A stretch of 64,000 bases of DNA from Xanthomonas phaseoli pv. phaseoli (GTDB lineage: Bacteria > Pseudomonadota > Gammaproteobacteria > Xanthomonadales > Xanthomonadaceae). Positions 39,511 through 48,979 of this stretch are shown piece by piece. A program made the translations under genes and the position numbers. Below the pieces are notes generated by a model. That model searched no databases and was not told where the DNA came from. It saw only the letters and a program-made list of their open reading frames with translations. Numbering within the stretch: position 1 is the first letter of the stretch; each line of letters starts with the position of its first letter. The DNA lies in the NCBI GenBank assembly GCA_022749655.1, contig CP094243.1, positions 3,968,001 to 4,032,000 on the forward strand, in the 5' to 3' direction.

Positions 39511-40353
39511 TCAGTCTGCCTTGCTGACGGCAACGCCGGTGCGCTTGAGCGCCAGCGCCAAGGCATCGGCCAGGTTGGCCTTGGTCACGATCCCCTGCAG
39601 GTCCAGGCCCAGATGCACGATGGTCTGCGCAATCTGCGGGCGCACGCCGCTGATGATGGCGTCGGCCCCCATCAGCCGGATCGCGGTCACGGTCTTGAGC
39701 AGATGCTGCGCCACCAGGGTGTCCACGGTGGGCACGCCGGTGATGTCGATGATGGCGATTTCCGAGCCGGTGTCGACAATGCGCTGCAACAGCGATTCCA
39801 TCACCACCTGGGTGCGCTGCGAATCCAGTGTACCGATCATCGGCAGCGCCAGCACGCCCTCCCACAGCTTCACCACCGGGGTGGACAGCTCCAGCATCTC
39901 TTCCTGCTGACGCACGATGATGTCTTCGCGGGTTTTCTGGAAAACCTTCACGGTGTACAAGCCCAGGCGGTCGAGCAATTCCGATAACGCCCACAACTGC
40001 TTGCCCAGTTCGTCCGGGCTACTGGCGTATTCGCGCTGCACCAGCGCAAACAACACGCGCTTGAGCGAAAAGATGAAGTTGGCGGTTTCCTGCGAATCGA
40101 AACCGCGCGTGGCGCGGTCGCGCGAGAGATTTTCCAGGAAGCGACGCACCTCGCTCCATTCGGCACTGTCCAGGCTGCTACCGTCGTGCTTCAACGAGGC
40201 CACCAGCAAGCGCAGGAATTCGCCGGCCTGCGCTTCGAACTCCTGCCGCGAAAGACGCGCATCGTTGCCCAGGCTGGACTCCAACCACGCAGCCAACAAC
40301 GCGTGTTCCTGGCCACCAATCGCATCGATCGAGCGCTGCTGCAATGCCACCAT
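39511..40353 (-). CDS. rsbR: RsbR-like co-antagonist with N-terminal sensor and STAS domain
   Basis: A 280-residue intact protein, first gene of the operon. The N-terminal half (about residues 1-150) is an all-helical RsbRD-type region (LLAAWLESSLGNDARLS, FIFSLKRVLFALVQRE), likely the signal input. The C-terminal STAS domain (about 155-275) has LPMIGTLDSQRTQVVMESLL and AIIDITGVPTVDTLVAQHLL, including the Thr positions phosphorylated in Bacillus RsbR. The start at 40353 is chosen before VALQQRSIDAI; the frame is open further upstream but without a homologous sequence. It would co-assemble with RsbS into a stressosome. Confidence 0.9.
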   Translation of the reverse strand: MVALQQRSIDAIGGQEHALLAAWLESSLGNDARLSRQEFEAQAGEFLRLLVASLKHDGSSLDSAEWSEVRRFLENLSRDRATRGFDSQETANFIFSLKRVLFALVQREYASSPDELGKQLWALSELLDRLGLYTVKVFQKTREDIIVRQQEEMLELSTPVVKLWEGVLALPMIGTLDSQRTQVVMESLLQRIVDTGSEIAIIDITGVPTVDTLVAQHLLKTVTAIRLMGADAIISGVRPQIAQTIVHLGLDLQGIVTKANLADALALALKRTGVAVSKAD

Positions 40354-41007
40354 GAGATCACCCACCAAAAGAAAAGAGGTTGGGCATGCGGGCTGGACTG
40401 CGCCCGACCGACGCGGCGCCCCACGCCGATGCGCAGCAGAATAAAGCAATTCAGATTGGCCAACCAGCGAGCCAACCTGTAGCAGTCATCCGGCCCACGC
40501 GTGCAGTGTGACATTGCGACGCACACGCCGAACGTGCGCCGGTCCACGCCTGCGGAAATGCGCTGCGCCATTGCGCGTGCAAGGTAAAACCCCACCCGCA
40601 GCGTGCCATCGCCCTCAGCCCTGGCGATGGCCGATCAACGGCACGTCACTGCGTCATGAGCCTGCGGCAATGCGTCCCGATCGGCATTGCCAGGGCCATG
40701 GCAAGCTTCCTCGGCACGATGGACACCAAACCGGACCAAACGCCGCAGAAGCGACCGTGGCAGAGCGCTGCGCCTTGCGCTTGCGCGCAGGGCCTGCACT
40801 TGCGTCATCGCCGCCGGTGTGGCGGCATGTCAGACGCGAGAGGGCGTGCCGGCACGAATGCCACCGCGTTGTGGAAGAGCCATGCGCGTGCTCTCGACGC
40901 CGGATGCAGCGCCGCGCATCCAGCGTGGCGCTCGAACGCACGCCACGATCGCCAATGTCCATCCCAACCCCGGCGACACCTGCCATCCAATCACGCCGAT
41001 CGCTGCC
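40354..41007. other. Intergenic region upstream of the rsb-type operon
   Basis: About 650 bases between rsbR and the end of the TPR gene. Several frames are open in this GC-rich stretch, but none has codon use or sequence like a known protein. It should hold the promoter of the rsb operon and the terminator of the HSP90-TPR operon; neither could be pinned down. No repeat or RNA gene was seen. Confidence 0.5.
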
Positions 41008-43332
41008 TTATAGCCCGTAGCGCTCCACTGCGTCCAAATGCGGCTGCGGATCCTGGCCGCAGGCTTCGGCAAGCCGCAGCCAGCACATCGCGTGCGGCCA
41101 CTGCGCTGTCGCTGCGAGCAAGGCGCGATGCAGTTCGAGCGGCGCAACCGCTTCCGGCAAGGCCACGGTGAAGAGCACCCCGGGCAACCCCGAACCGGCC
41201 TGTTCCGGATCGAAGCTGTCCGGGTCTTCCGGGTCGATCAACCGATAGTCGTCGCGACTGTGCAGCCACAGCGTCCAGCCACGCGCTTCGATCTCCTCGC
41301 GCAACGCATTGATGGCGTCTTCGCCGGGATGCACGCCATCCACCAGCCAGCTGTTCGCATAACCGCCGGCCTGCAGCACATGCACCTGCGCGTAGGTCGG
41401 CACGAAACGCTCGCGCTCAGCCTCGTCTTCCGGCGGCGGATACAACAGTTCTGCGTCGAACACCACCCAGTCGCCGACATGCTGGCGCCGATGTGCAGGC
41501 GCGTTTTCGACGATGCGTGCAGTGACCGGGCCGGTACGGCGCGCGTAATACTCCACCGCTTCGCCGTCGTCGATGCAGCGCACGATGACCCAGCCCCACG
41601 CTTCTTCGACCACGCCGCTGGTGTTGCTCAGCTCCATGCCGATCGCCTGCGCAGAGGCCCGCACCGCGTCCCAATCCTGCGCCGCGCTGGCGGCCGTCAT
41701 GTGGTCCCAATGCGCAGAGCGCGGCTCCTCGAGCAGTTCGGTCAGTTGCCGATAGACCGCGGCGGCCTCGGCAAACCGGCCGGTGTTGAGATACATGCGC
41801 GCCAGCAACCCACGCGCACCATGCGAGCCGGGCGACAGCTGCAACAGTGCGGTGCAGGCCTGCTCCAGCGCCGGCCAATCGGCCAACCGCTGCGCCAGCT
41901 GCGCCTCGCACCACAACGCCGCCACCGGCACCTGTGGGCGATACAGCTGCACCAAACGGCGCAGACCTGCTTCGTCGCCGCGGCCGAGCAACAGATTCAT
42001 CAGGCGGAACGTGGGGCTGGTTTCGCGATCGGCATGCCGCTGCACGAACGACCACAGCAGTGCGATCGCTTCTTCGTCGGCCGCACAGGCGCTCAAGGCC
42101 GATGCGGTGGTATCGACAAGTTCGGCATCGTCCGGGCACTGCGCAACGGCCTGCAGCAGCCACTGCGCTTCGCGCTCGGGATTGCGCACCACATCCTCGC
42201 CTTGCGCGTTCAACCATTCCAGCAGGTGTTCGGCCGGTACCGGCGCAGTCTCGCCCGCAGGCGCTGCATCGATGCGCGCGGACAGACCATCCAGCAACTG
42301 CGTTGCGCCGCGGTCGTGGCGCAGCTTGGGCAGATGCGCGCGCGCAAGCGCCAGATGCCGCTGCGCGGTCCACACCGCGCCGCGTTGCAGTGCCAGCCCG
42401 ATCGCAAGCTCGGCCGCTTCGATCAGGATGCGATACGCGCCAACCTGCGCGTAATGGTCGAGCATCTGCTGCACGCGGCTGCCCAGGTCCCAGCTATTGC
42501 GCTCGGGCGCGCGCGTCACCAGCACCGCCACCGCGCGCAGCCAGTGCAGGCGATACCGCGGCGCAATCTCGCGCCATGGCAGCAGCGCTTCCATGGCCTC
42601 GTCATCGCGCTGCAACAGCGCCAATGCGCGCGCTTTCTGCAGGCGCCGCGGCTGGCTGCAATTGGCCCACTCGACGCCTTCGCGCGCGGCGTCGCGTTCG
42701 CGCTGTTCCACCAGCGCCAGCGCTTCCTGCGCACGCCCAAGCGCAAGCAGGATCGAGATGCGCATGTCCGGCACGCCGTCGTAGATTTCGCCGCCATGCG
42801 CCAGGATGGTCTGCGACTGCTGCTCCAGATACTGCAGCGCCGCCTCACCACGCCCGTCATCGAGCAATGCATCGGCTTTTTCGCAGCTCAGGCACTGGTA
42901 ACACGACCAGCTCGGGTCGATGCGGCCCAGGGTTTCGTCGCACACCTCGATGCGTTCTTCCACCCAGCCCGGGCCATCGATGTTGGCATAACACGCGGCC
43001 AGATCCTGGGTCACGCAGACCGATTGCGGGCACTCCACTGCGTCGGCGCGATGCGCACGCTCGAACAGCGCCACCGCATCGCCCAGCGCACGCTCGCCTT
43101 CGCACAGGTTGCCGACCCGGTTACGCATTTCCCAATGCCCGACGAACACCTCCAACCACGGGTTGGCCAGCGTCTTGCCCAGCGCACGCGCCTCCGGCAA
43201 CAAGGCCTCGGCACGGTCGATCTGCAGATCGCAGATGTGGTCGGTCAGCCGCGTCAACAGCTGCGCATTTTGCGGCTGCCCGGCTTCGCCCAGATCGTCC
43301 TGCAGCTTTTCTACCCAGTTCCAGATTTCCAT
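41008..43332 (-). CDS. Large tetratricopeptide-repeat protein paired with HSP90-like gene
   Basis: A 774-residue soluble protein. Degenerate TPR-like helical pairs are spread over about residues 1-560 (ALGDAVALFERAHRAD, ALGRAQEALALVEQRERD, GARGLLARMYLNTGRFAEAA, AVYRQLTELLEE). The last 210 residues are a distinct globular part with VGDWVVFDAELLYPPPEDEA and GLPGVLFTVALPEAVAPLEL, not assigned to a family. Two CxxC motifs near 145-155 (CYQCLSC) could bind metal. No signal peptide. It starts 25 bases after the HSP90-like stop with AGGAGC as ribosome site, so the two are one operon. A co-chaperone role is inferred from the pairing. Confidence 0.75.
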   Translation of the reverse strand: MEIWNWVEKLQDDLGEAGQPQNAQLLTRLTDHICDLQIDRAEALLPEARALGKTLANPWLEVFVGHWEMRNRVGNLCEGERALGDAVALFERAHRADAVECPQSVCVTQDLAACYANIDGPGWVEERIEVCDETLGRIDPSWSCYQCLSCEKADALLDDGRGEAALQYLEQQSQTILAHGGEIYDGVPDMRISILLALGRAQEALALVEQRERDAAREGVEWANCSQPRRLQKARALALLQRDDEAMEALLPWREIAPRYRLHWLRAVAVLVTRAPERNSWDLGSRVQQMLDHYAQVGAYRILIEAAELAIGLALQRGAVWTAQRHLALARAHLPKLRHDRGATQLLDGLSARIDAAPAGETAPVPAEHLLEWLNAQGEDVVRNPEREAQWLLQAVAQCPDDAELVDTTASALSACAADEEAIALLWSFVQRHADRETSPTFRLMNLLLGRGDEAGLRRLVQLYRPQVPVAALWCEAQLAQRLADWPALEQACTALLQLSPGSHGARGLLARMYLNTGRFAEAAAVYRQLTELLEEPRSAHWDHMTAASAAQDWDAVRASAQAIGMELSNTSGVVEEAWGWVIVRCIDDGEAVEYYARRTGPVTARIVENAPAHRRQHVGDWVVFDAELLYPPPEDEAERERFVPTYAQVHVLQAGGYANSWLVDGVHPGEDAINALREEIEARGWTLWLHSRDDYRLIDPEDPDSFDPEQAGSGLPGVLFTVALPEAVAPLELHRALLAATAQWPHAMCWLRLAEACGQDPQPHLDAVERYGL

Positions 43333-43357
43333 CGTGCCGCTCCTGCGATGCGGCGCG

Positions 43358-45259
43358 TCAGCGCGCCAACACTTGGGTCACGGTCTCGGCGAAATCGCCG
43401 AAGGCCTTGTTGAGATCGGAAGCACCCGATTCGGTACTGCCCGGCTGCGGCTGCGTACGCCCTTGCGCCGAGACGATCACCTTGAGCGCACGCAGCAAGC
43501 GTGCCGCCACCGCTGCCTGCCGATTGCCTGCGCGCTGCGCGCCTAGCAGGGCCTGTAGCGCCGGATTATCCAGATTCAGATACAGCCGCTGGGTTTGTCG
43601 CGCTTCGATGCGCGCGGTGAATTGCCGCGCCAGGCGCAACGCGGCGGTGGACACGCGCTTGTCGTTTTCGTCCTGCTCCAGGCGGCGTTTGAGCTCGGCC
43701 TCGCGGTCGGGCACCACCACCAACGGCAATTCCTGCGGGCTGAAACGCGCCGGCACCAACGCTTCGCCGTCGCCCAGCTGCTGTTCCAGCCAGGCCAGTT
43801 CGTCGGCCGGCAGCGTGTCCAGCTGGAACAGCTGGCGGTTGCCCTGCTCGGTGCCCAGCTCGACCAGACGCACACCCTTGACCTGCGCCCAGCGCCGCAG
43901 AAACGGCACCACCGCATAGCGGTTGCCATAGGCCACCGGCACGCCCATCGCACGGAACAGCATTTCTTCGAAACCGCTGTCGCTATCGAGGATCACATGC
44001 ACCGCACCGCGTGACGGCAATTGCTGCGCTGGCAGATCGCCTTGCGATGTGGGTACCCGCACGTGTTCCAGCAGCAATTCGAACAGGCGCTCGTCGCACA
44101 ACGCCGCACCCAACAGGGCTTCGTTATGGCGTAGCAGGATGCGTCGCCATGCCTCCGGTTGCTGGCGCGCCACATCGGCCAGGCCCTGCACCAACGCCTC
44201 GGACAAGGCGTGCTGCACCGCGCTATAGACCGTATCGCGCTGCAGGTCTTCGCGGCTTGCGGTAGGCGTCAACCGATTGGATTCGATCACCCCACCGATG
44301 AAGCCTGCCCACGGCGGCAGCAACTCGCGCGCGTTGTCATCCAGCAACATGCCGCGCAGGAACACCGAGAGATTGCGGTTGTCGCTGGTGCCGTAGGTCG
44401 CACCGTCCTGCACCCACAACAGGCCGACCGCATCGCTGCCCTCTTCCGCACGCACCGGCATGCAGCACAACGGCTCGAAATTGCGCTCAAAGCGCGCGGC
44501 GAATTCGCGTTGACGGCGCCAGGCCTGCACCGGATGCAGCGGCACGGCGTCCTGCACGCGCCACGGCGGCGGCTCGGGATTGATCGGCTGGGTTGCGGCG
44601 CCGATCCAGATTGGCTCGCGCAGCAGCGCGCAATAGCGCGACAGAATCTCGTGCAGCCGCCCTTCCTGCGCCAACGCCAGATACTCGCTGTGCAATTCCA
44701 GCACCACCTCGGTACCCACCTGCGCACGCGCGGGAATCGGGCTGACCGTGTACTGCTCGGCGTTGCTGGAGATGTAGCAATGGCCCAGCGTGGGAGACTG
44801 GTAGGAGGTGGTGCGCACGGTCACCCGCCGCGCCAGCACGAAGGCGGACAGGAAGCCCAGCCCGAACATGCCGATCAGGCCGCTGTCCTCGTGGCCGCCC
44901 TGGCGCAGCCCGCGTGTATAGCCCACGCCGACGGTAGCCAGGTAATCGTGGATTTCCTGCTGGGTCAATCCGGCACCGGTATCGACGATGCGCACGATGC
45001 CCTGCGCGGTATCGGCATGCACCTCGATGCGCGACTCGCCGTGCCAATCGGGCTGTTCCAGACGGCGGCGCAGGATGGAATCGTGCGCGTTCTGCACCAG
45101 CTCGCGCAGCGCCACCACCGGGGTGGAATACAGGTGCTTGCTGAGGACCGACATCAGTCCATTGAGATCGACGCCTGCCCGGCGGATCTGCGAGGCGTCG
45201 GTCGCCCCGGGGTGGGATCTTGCATGATCGGTCGTCGTTTCCTCGGCGACGACGCCCAT
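43358..45259 (-). CDS. HSP90/HtpG-like molecular chaperone
   Basis: A 633-residue ATPase of the HSP90 family, diverged from housekeeping HtpG. The GHKL nucleotide site is complete: ALRELVQNAHDSILRRR (Glu and Asn), VDTGAGLTQQEI and GLIGMFGLGFLSAFVLARRV. The middle domain has the catalytic-loop-like SVFLRGMLLDDNARELLPPW and NRLTPTASREDLQRD, as in HtpG. The C-terminal dimerisation region is present but weakly conserved. The start at 45259 is chosen because no homology lies upstream; a longer frame to 45397 is possible. It forms an operon with the TPR gene and lies just downstream of hrpX on the same strand. Confidence 0.85.
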   Translation of the reverse strand: MGVVAEETTTDHARSHPGATDASQIRRAGVDLNGLMSVLSKHLYSTPVVALRELVQNAHDSILRRRLEQPDWHGESRIEVHADTAQGIVRIVDTGAGLTQQEIHDYLATVGVGYTRGLRQGGHEDSGLIGMFGLGFLSAFVLARRVTVRTTSYQSPTLGHCYISSNAEQYTVSPIPARAQVGTEVVLELHSEYLALAQEGRLHEILSRYCALLREPIWIGAATQPINPEPPPWRVQDAVPLHPVQAWRRQREFAARFERNFEPLCCMPVRAEEGSDAVGLLWVQDGATYGTSDNRNLSVFLRGMLLDDNARELLPPWAGFIGGVIESNRLTPTASREDLQRDTVYSAVQHALSEALVQGLADVARQQPEAWRRILLRHNEALLGAALCDERLFELLLEHVRVPTSQGDLPAQQLPSRGAVHVILDSDSGFEEMLFRAMGVPVAYGNRYAVVPFLRRWAQVKGVRLVELGTEQGNRQLFQLDTLPADELAWLEQQLGDGEALVPARFSPQELPLVVVPDREAELKRRLEQDENDKRVSTAALRLARQFTARIEARQTQRLYLNLDNPALQALLGAQRAGNRQAAVAARLLRALKVIVSAQGRTQPQPGSTESGASDLNKAFGDFAETVTQVLAR

Positions 45260-45433
45260 CCTCGGACGCGTCCCCTGGGTGCCAGTGCCAGCCGGAAAGG
45301 ATAGCCGGAACCCACATTGCACGCACGTCTCAGTTTGATCCCTGCCCTCCGTTGCGTACAGCGACGCACTGCACCGCACGCCGGATTGACCCTCCACGGA
45401 TCGGTAGCGCTACCAACCCGTGGGTTGCGGAAA

Positions 45434-46862
45434 TTACCGCTGCAAGGTCTCCATCGGCGCCTCGTTGAATTGCTGCCGATAGCCCTTGGCCAACGCCGAA
45501 CGGCTACCGACGCCCCAGCGACTGGCCGCCTGCAACACACTGCCGCAGCCGCCTTCGGCCAGCAATTCGTCGCGAATGCTTTGCATCCGGTAACGGCGCA
45601 GCACCTGCGTCGGCGATAACCCAGTGGCGGACTTGAACGCTTGCTGCAGCGCGCGGCCGGTGACCCCGATCTGCGCGGCCACTTCGTTGATCGACAGATC
45701 CGAGCGATGCGCATTGGTGATCATGTAGCTGTAGGCGCGCCGATACTTGGCCGGCAACCGGGCGGAGATATCGTCGCTGACGTGCGCCGGGGTGCCGCTT
45801 TCCAGCAAGCGCGGTGCTTGCACTTCGCTGCGCAGGCACTGCACCGCGCCCAGCGCGTAGCGGTTGTAGAGCAGCAACGCTTGTTCGGTGCGCCCCATCG
45901 CCTGGCTGATCTTGGCCTGGCAGTACTCGAACTCCAGGTTCCAGCGCGGCGCATGATGCCGACCGGCACCGGCCAGCGCACGCTCGGCCAGATCGGCACG
46001 GCCCACCGCCAATGCCGCCAGCGCCAGTTCTACCTGCGCGTCTTGACGTGCGCACGGTGGGCAGCCGGTGGCCGCGGCCGGCAATGCGTCGATCTGCGCG
46101 TCGAAGCCGAAGGTGTCGCCGCCGGCAATACGCAACAGGCTGCGGACATGCCGCATGCGCTGCGCCAGCACCGGCATGCTCTCTGCCAGATCGGCAATGC
46201 AGGCGCGCAGGTCGCTGGGTTCGAACGCATGCGTGGCATCTTCCTGACGCAGCGTGGCTTGCCAGAACACATGGTCGCTCATGCGGTCGGAGCGACGGAT
46301 ACGCAGCTGCGCAATCATGTCCAGACGCAGCGCAGTGGCAATCCGCAGCCAATCCGACGCCCCGCTCTCCAGATCGGCCAGCACCTCGCGGGCGCTCCAG
46401 GGTCTGCAAGGCCAACGTGCTCTGGCCCAGATGGAAGTGGGTCAGCGACTTGCCCAGCAGGCTCTCGCCGCACAGGCTGGGCGGCGTCTCGCGGTCCATT
46501 GCCAACTGAGCGAAACAATTCAACGCCGCGCTCAGGCGTCGCTGGCTCAGCATCAACCAGGCGGTGTTCCGGCACGACAGCAGGCGCAATTGGCGCTGAT
46601 GCCCGCGCATTGCCTTCAAGGCCTGCCGATAGGCATCTTCGGCCTCTTCCTGATATTCCAGGATCAGCAGCGCATCGCCGCTGGCACCGAACAAGCTCAC
46701 CTCATCGTCGGCGCCATCCGCTGCGCCCTGCCCGTCGCGTCGCTGTTGGAGATGTTGCAGTCCCTGTGGCCAAGCACCAACCAGCATCCTGCTCGTATAG
46801 GTAGGAAGACGTTCTGCGTAAGACAACGCAGAGATCGCTGCAAAGTACGTGGAAAGGATCAT
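45434..46862 (-). CDS. hrpX: AraC-type activator HrpX, frameshifted
   Basis: HrpX activates type III secretion and effector genes, usually through PIP boxes (TTCGB-N15-TTCGB). MILSTYFAAISALSYAERLP is the known start. The N-terminal two thirds has helical repeat-like character, and the C-terminal AraC domain carries two helix-turn-helix motifs (SINEVAAQIGVTGRALQQAF and RWGVGSRSALAKGYRQQFNE). The frame breaks at about 46386-46394: two lost bases in a GC repeat join LERAREVLADLESGAS. With these bases the protein is 476 residues, exactly the family length. As read, the product ends out of frame and lacks the DNA-binding domain. It is divergent from hrpG, its own activator. Confidence 0.93.
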
Positions 46863-47660
46863 GCCGGTCTCTCTCTTTGGGGGCGGAGCAAAAGACAACA
46901 GGCGCCGAACTCGCGGGCGCAAACTATTGTATGCAGCGGATCCAATAGAAATTCCCTCTCGGAGCCCTTGAAAAAATCAAAAAAGCTCACTCTGTCAATC
47001 ATCCAGTCGATGCGTTTTCTTCCGGGCGTAAAGCGCTTTGCAACGCGTCGTCGTTGTCGTACGCCAGACATTTCGTGCCATGCGGTCAAGTATTGATCTC
47101 GCCGGTCTACGCCACTCTTTCGGTACAGTCGGACAACGTCTGCGAACGCGCTGCTTGAAGACGCGTCGATGCGTGTCGGCGATGATCGAATGCGATGTCC
47201 AGTAACTGTACGGACAGGTATGCCGAGAGGCGTTTGATCGAAAAGGGCAGGCATGACATGGCGACAATTACTGCCGAGCTATTCCAGTCACGCGCGATCA
47301 CAGCACCAATCGCAATAGATTGGTCTAGACCTCAGCAACCGAGATGTCTCTGGACACGCGCATCGGCGCCAAACGATGCATGCGGACCAGACATGCCCTC
47401 TCTGTAAGAGCTCTGTTACGTCTAAATGAGCGCGAGCTAAAGCCGCTGTCGACAAATCCGAAGGCGCGTATGCAAGCGTGAAACTTTTGGCCTCCGCAAT
47501 GGTACATACCATTCTGCCAGCTCCGCTGGACACTCCCCGCCAACCGACTGGTCCGACGATGCAGCGATCTTTGAAGATGGATTTTGTCCTGGCATTGGCC
47601 GACCAGTACCGGCGCCCGTCCCATGCGTGGCTCGTACGACGACACGCGAAGGCCGCCTGA
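46863..47660. other. Divergent hrpX-hrpG regulatory region
   Basis: About 800 bases between the two divergent starts, noticeably more AT-rich than the genes, with no convincing coding frame. It must hold both promoters and a long hrpG leader. HrpG is known to activate hrpX, so HrpG sites are expected on the hrpX side. No perfect PIP box was noticed by eye. Short A/T tracts at about 46965-46995 and 47280-47330 are candidate promoter areas. Confidence 0.6.
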
Positions 47661-48452
47661 ATGAACGATCACTGCCCCTCCAACGCCGGATCGGTGTTCC
47701 TGTTGACGCAGGACGCGCGCTTGGTCTCGCAGATCAATGCCAGCCTTGTACCGCTCGCGCGCAACGTCTCGACGTTTTCCGAGGAACTGGAGCTTCTGCG
47801 TTCGCTGCGGCACTCGCCGTGCGAGCTGCTGATCTTCGATGCCAGCTGCGTCGCCGCCGATGACAGTTCACTGCTGGCCTGGCAGCGCTGCCATAGCGGC
47901 CAGCCCACGCCGCTGATCGTGCTTGGACGTTTCGATTGCGCCGACAGCATTCTGGCCTGGTATCGCGCAGGCGCGCAGGAGGTCCTTGCACTGCCTTTCA
48001 ATTCGCACGAGTTGCACGTGCGCGCGGCCCTGGCGATATCGCCGGTGGCGCATGCCTGCCCGGAGACGCAGCACCTGAGCGTTGGTCCATACCAGCTGAT
48101 CCGCGATGAAAATACCGTCTATCTGGAAGGCAAGCCGATCGTATTGACCGCACGCGAGTTCTCGATTGCCTGGCTGCTCTTTTCCAGCCCCGGTGTGTGC
48201 TTCCGGCGTTGCCAGCTGGCCAAGGCGGTCTGGGGCAGCCATACCGAATTCACCGACCGCACCATGGAGCAGCACATCTACAAGTTGCGCAAGAAACTGC
48301 AGCTGAGCAGTGACAGCAGCGCAGTCCGCATCAGAACCGTCTACTCGCACGGCTACAAGCTGGAGCTCGCGCTGCACGATACCGAGGCAACGACGATGAG
48401 CAAGGCCGTCAGCCCAAGTCTTGGCCCTGCACATCACGCAGCTGCCTGCTGA
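47661..48452 (+). CDS. hrpG: OmpR-family regulator HrpG
   Basis: Master regulator at the top of the type III secretion cascade; it turns on hrpX. The 263-residue length matches HrpG exactly. The receiver-like domain (residues about 10-120) has the phosphoacceptor Asp60 in CELLIFDAS. However, the acidic pair region reads LLTQDARL, and the conserved Lys position reads ALPF instead of KPF, so it is an atypical receiver. The C-terminal winged helix has IVLTAREFSIAWLLFSSPG and DRTMEQHIYKLRKKL. It is adjacent to and divergent from hrpX, the standard Xanthomonas arrangement. It is intact here, unlike hrpX. Confidence 0.95.
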   Translation: MNDHCPSNAGSVFLLTQDARLVSQINASLVPLARNVSTFSEELELLRSLRHSPCELLIFDASCVAADDSSLLAWQRCHSGQPTPLIVLGRFDCADSILAWYRAGAQEVLALPFNSHELHVRAALAISPVAHACPETQHLSVGPYQLIRDENTVYLEGKPIVLTAREFSIAWLLFSSPGVCFRRCQLAKAVWGSHTEFTDRTMEQHIYKLRKKLQLSSDSSAVRIRTVYSHGYKLELALHDTEATTMSKAVSPSLGPAHHAAAC

Positions 48453-48930
48453 GCAAGGGCACCGCTGCAGAGAACCATCTGCGACCTGCATTGCGCAGTT
48501 TCGTTTGCGTTACAGCGAAGACAGTTTGATGACACCACGTGCGTCGGCACGGTATCGATGACAGCGCGGCCTCCACGCGCCCTCGGCCCGCATGCCGCGC
48601 CGTCACTCAAGTTCTGCAGGTGTACCGGCCATGTGCCTGCAGTGGCATCGTTCGCTGCATCATGCAGCGCACATGCTGATCAGGGTCGAGCGACATCGCC
48701 GCATCTATGAAGCGATGCGGCAGCATCACATGCAGCACTGCCTGCTGCGCCGGGACCGCTCAGCGAAAGACGCCTCAAGCATGTCGCGGTGTCGGCGCCG
48801 TCCATCTCTGTGGGTCCGATGCGGGCGCCCGCTCTGCTGAGCACAGACTTGCTGGCAACTGTTACGCACCTAGCGGTGGTCGTCCGCCTCTGCACAGCGC
48901 GCAATGGCACGGTTGGCACACGCACAAACA
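48453..48930. other. Intergenic region after hrpG
   Basis: About 480 bases between hrpG and the terminator of the DUF805 gene. No coding frame with recognisable sequence, RNA gene or repeat was found. The stretch is GC-rich with scattered short inverted repeats. Confidence 0.5.
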
Positions 48931-48961
48931 ACAACGGCGCAGGAAACTCCTGCGCCGTTGT
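48931..48961 (-). terminator. Terminator after the DUF805 gene
   Basis: A perfect 14-bp stem, ACAACGGCGCAGGA at 48931-48944 against TCCTGCGCCGTTGT at 48948-48961, with a 3-base loop, lies 18 bases beyond the DUF805 stop. Transcription on the minus strand then reads into TGTTTGTGCG. It may also stop hrpG transcription from the other side. Confidence 0.8.
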
Positions 48962-48979
48962 CCGCGTTCATAAGGCGAG

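Noticed and set aside
40508..41020. Small plus-strand gene in the spacer before the rsb operon
   Set aside because: Several overlapping frames are open at once, all Arg/Ala/Thr-rich with no family resemblance and no good ribosome site, as expected by chance at this GC content.
47661..48452. Generic OmpR regulator rather than HrpG
   Set aside because: The 263-residue length, the atypical receiver with Asp60 and the divergent position next to a 476-codon HrpX gene fit HrpG specifically.
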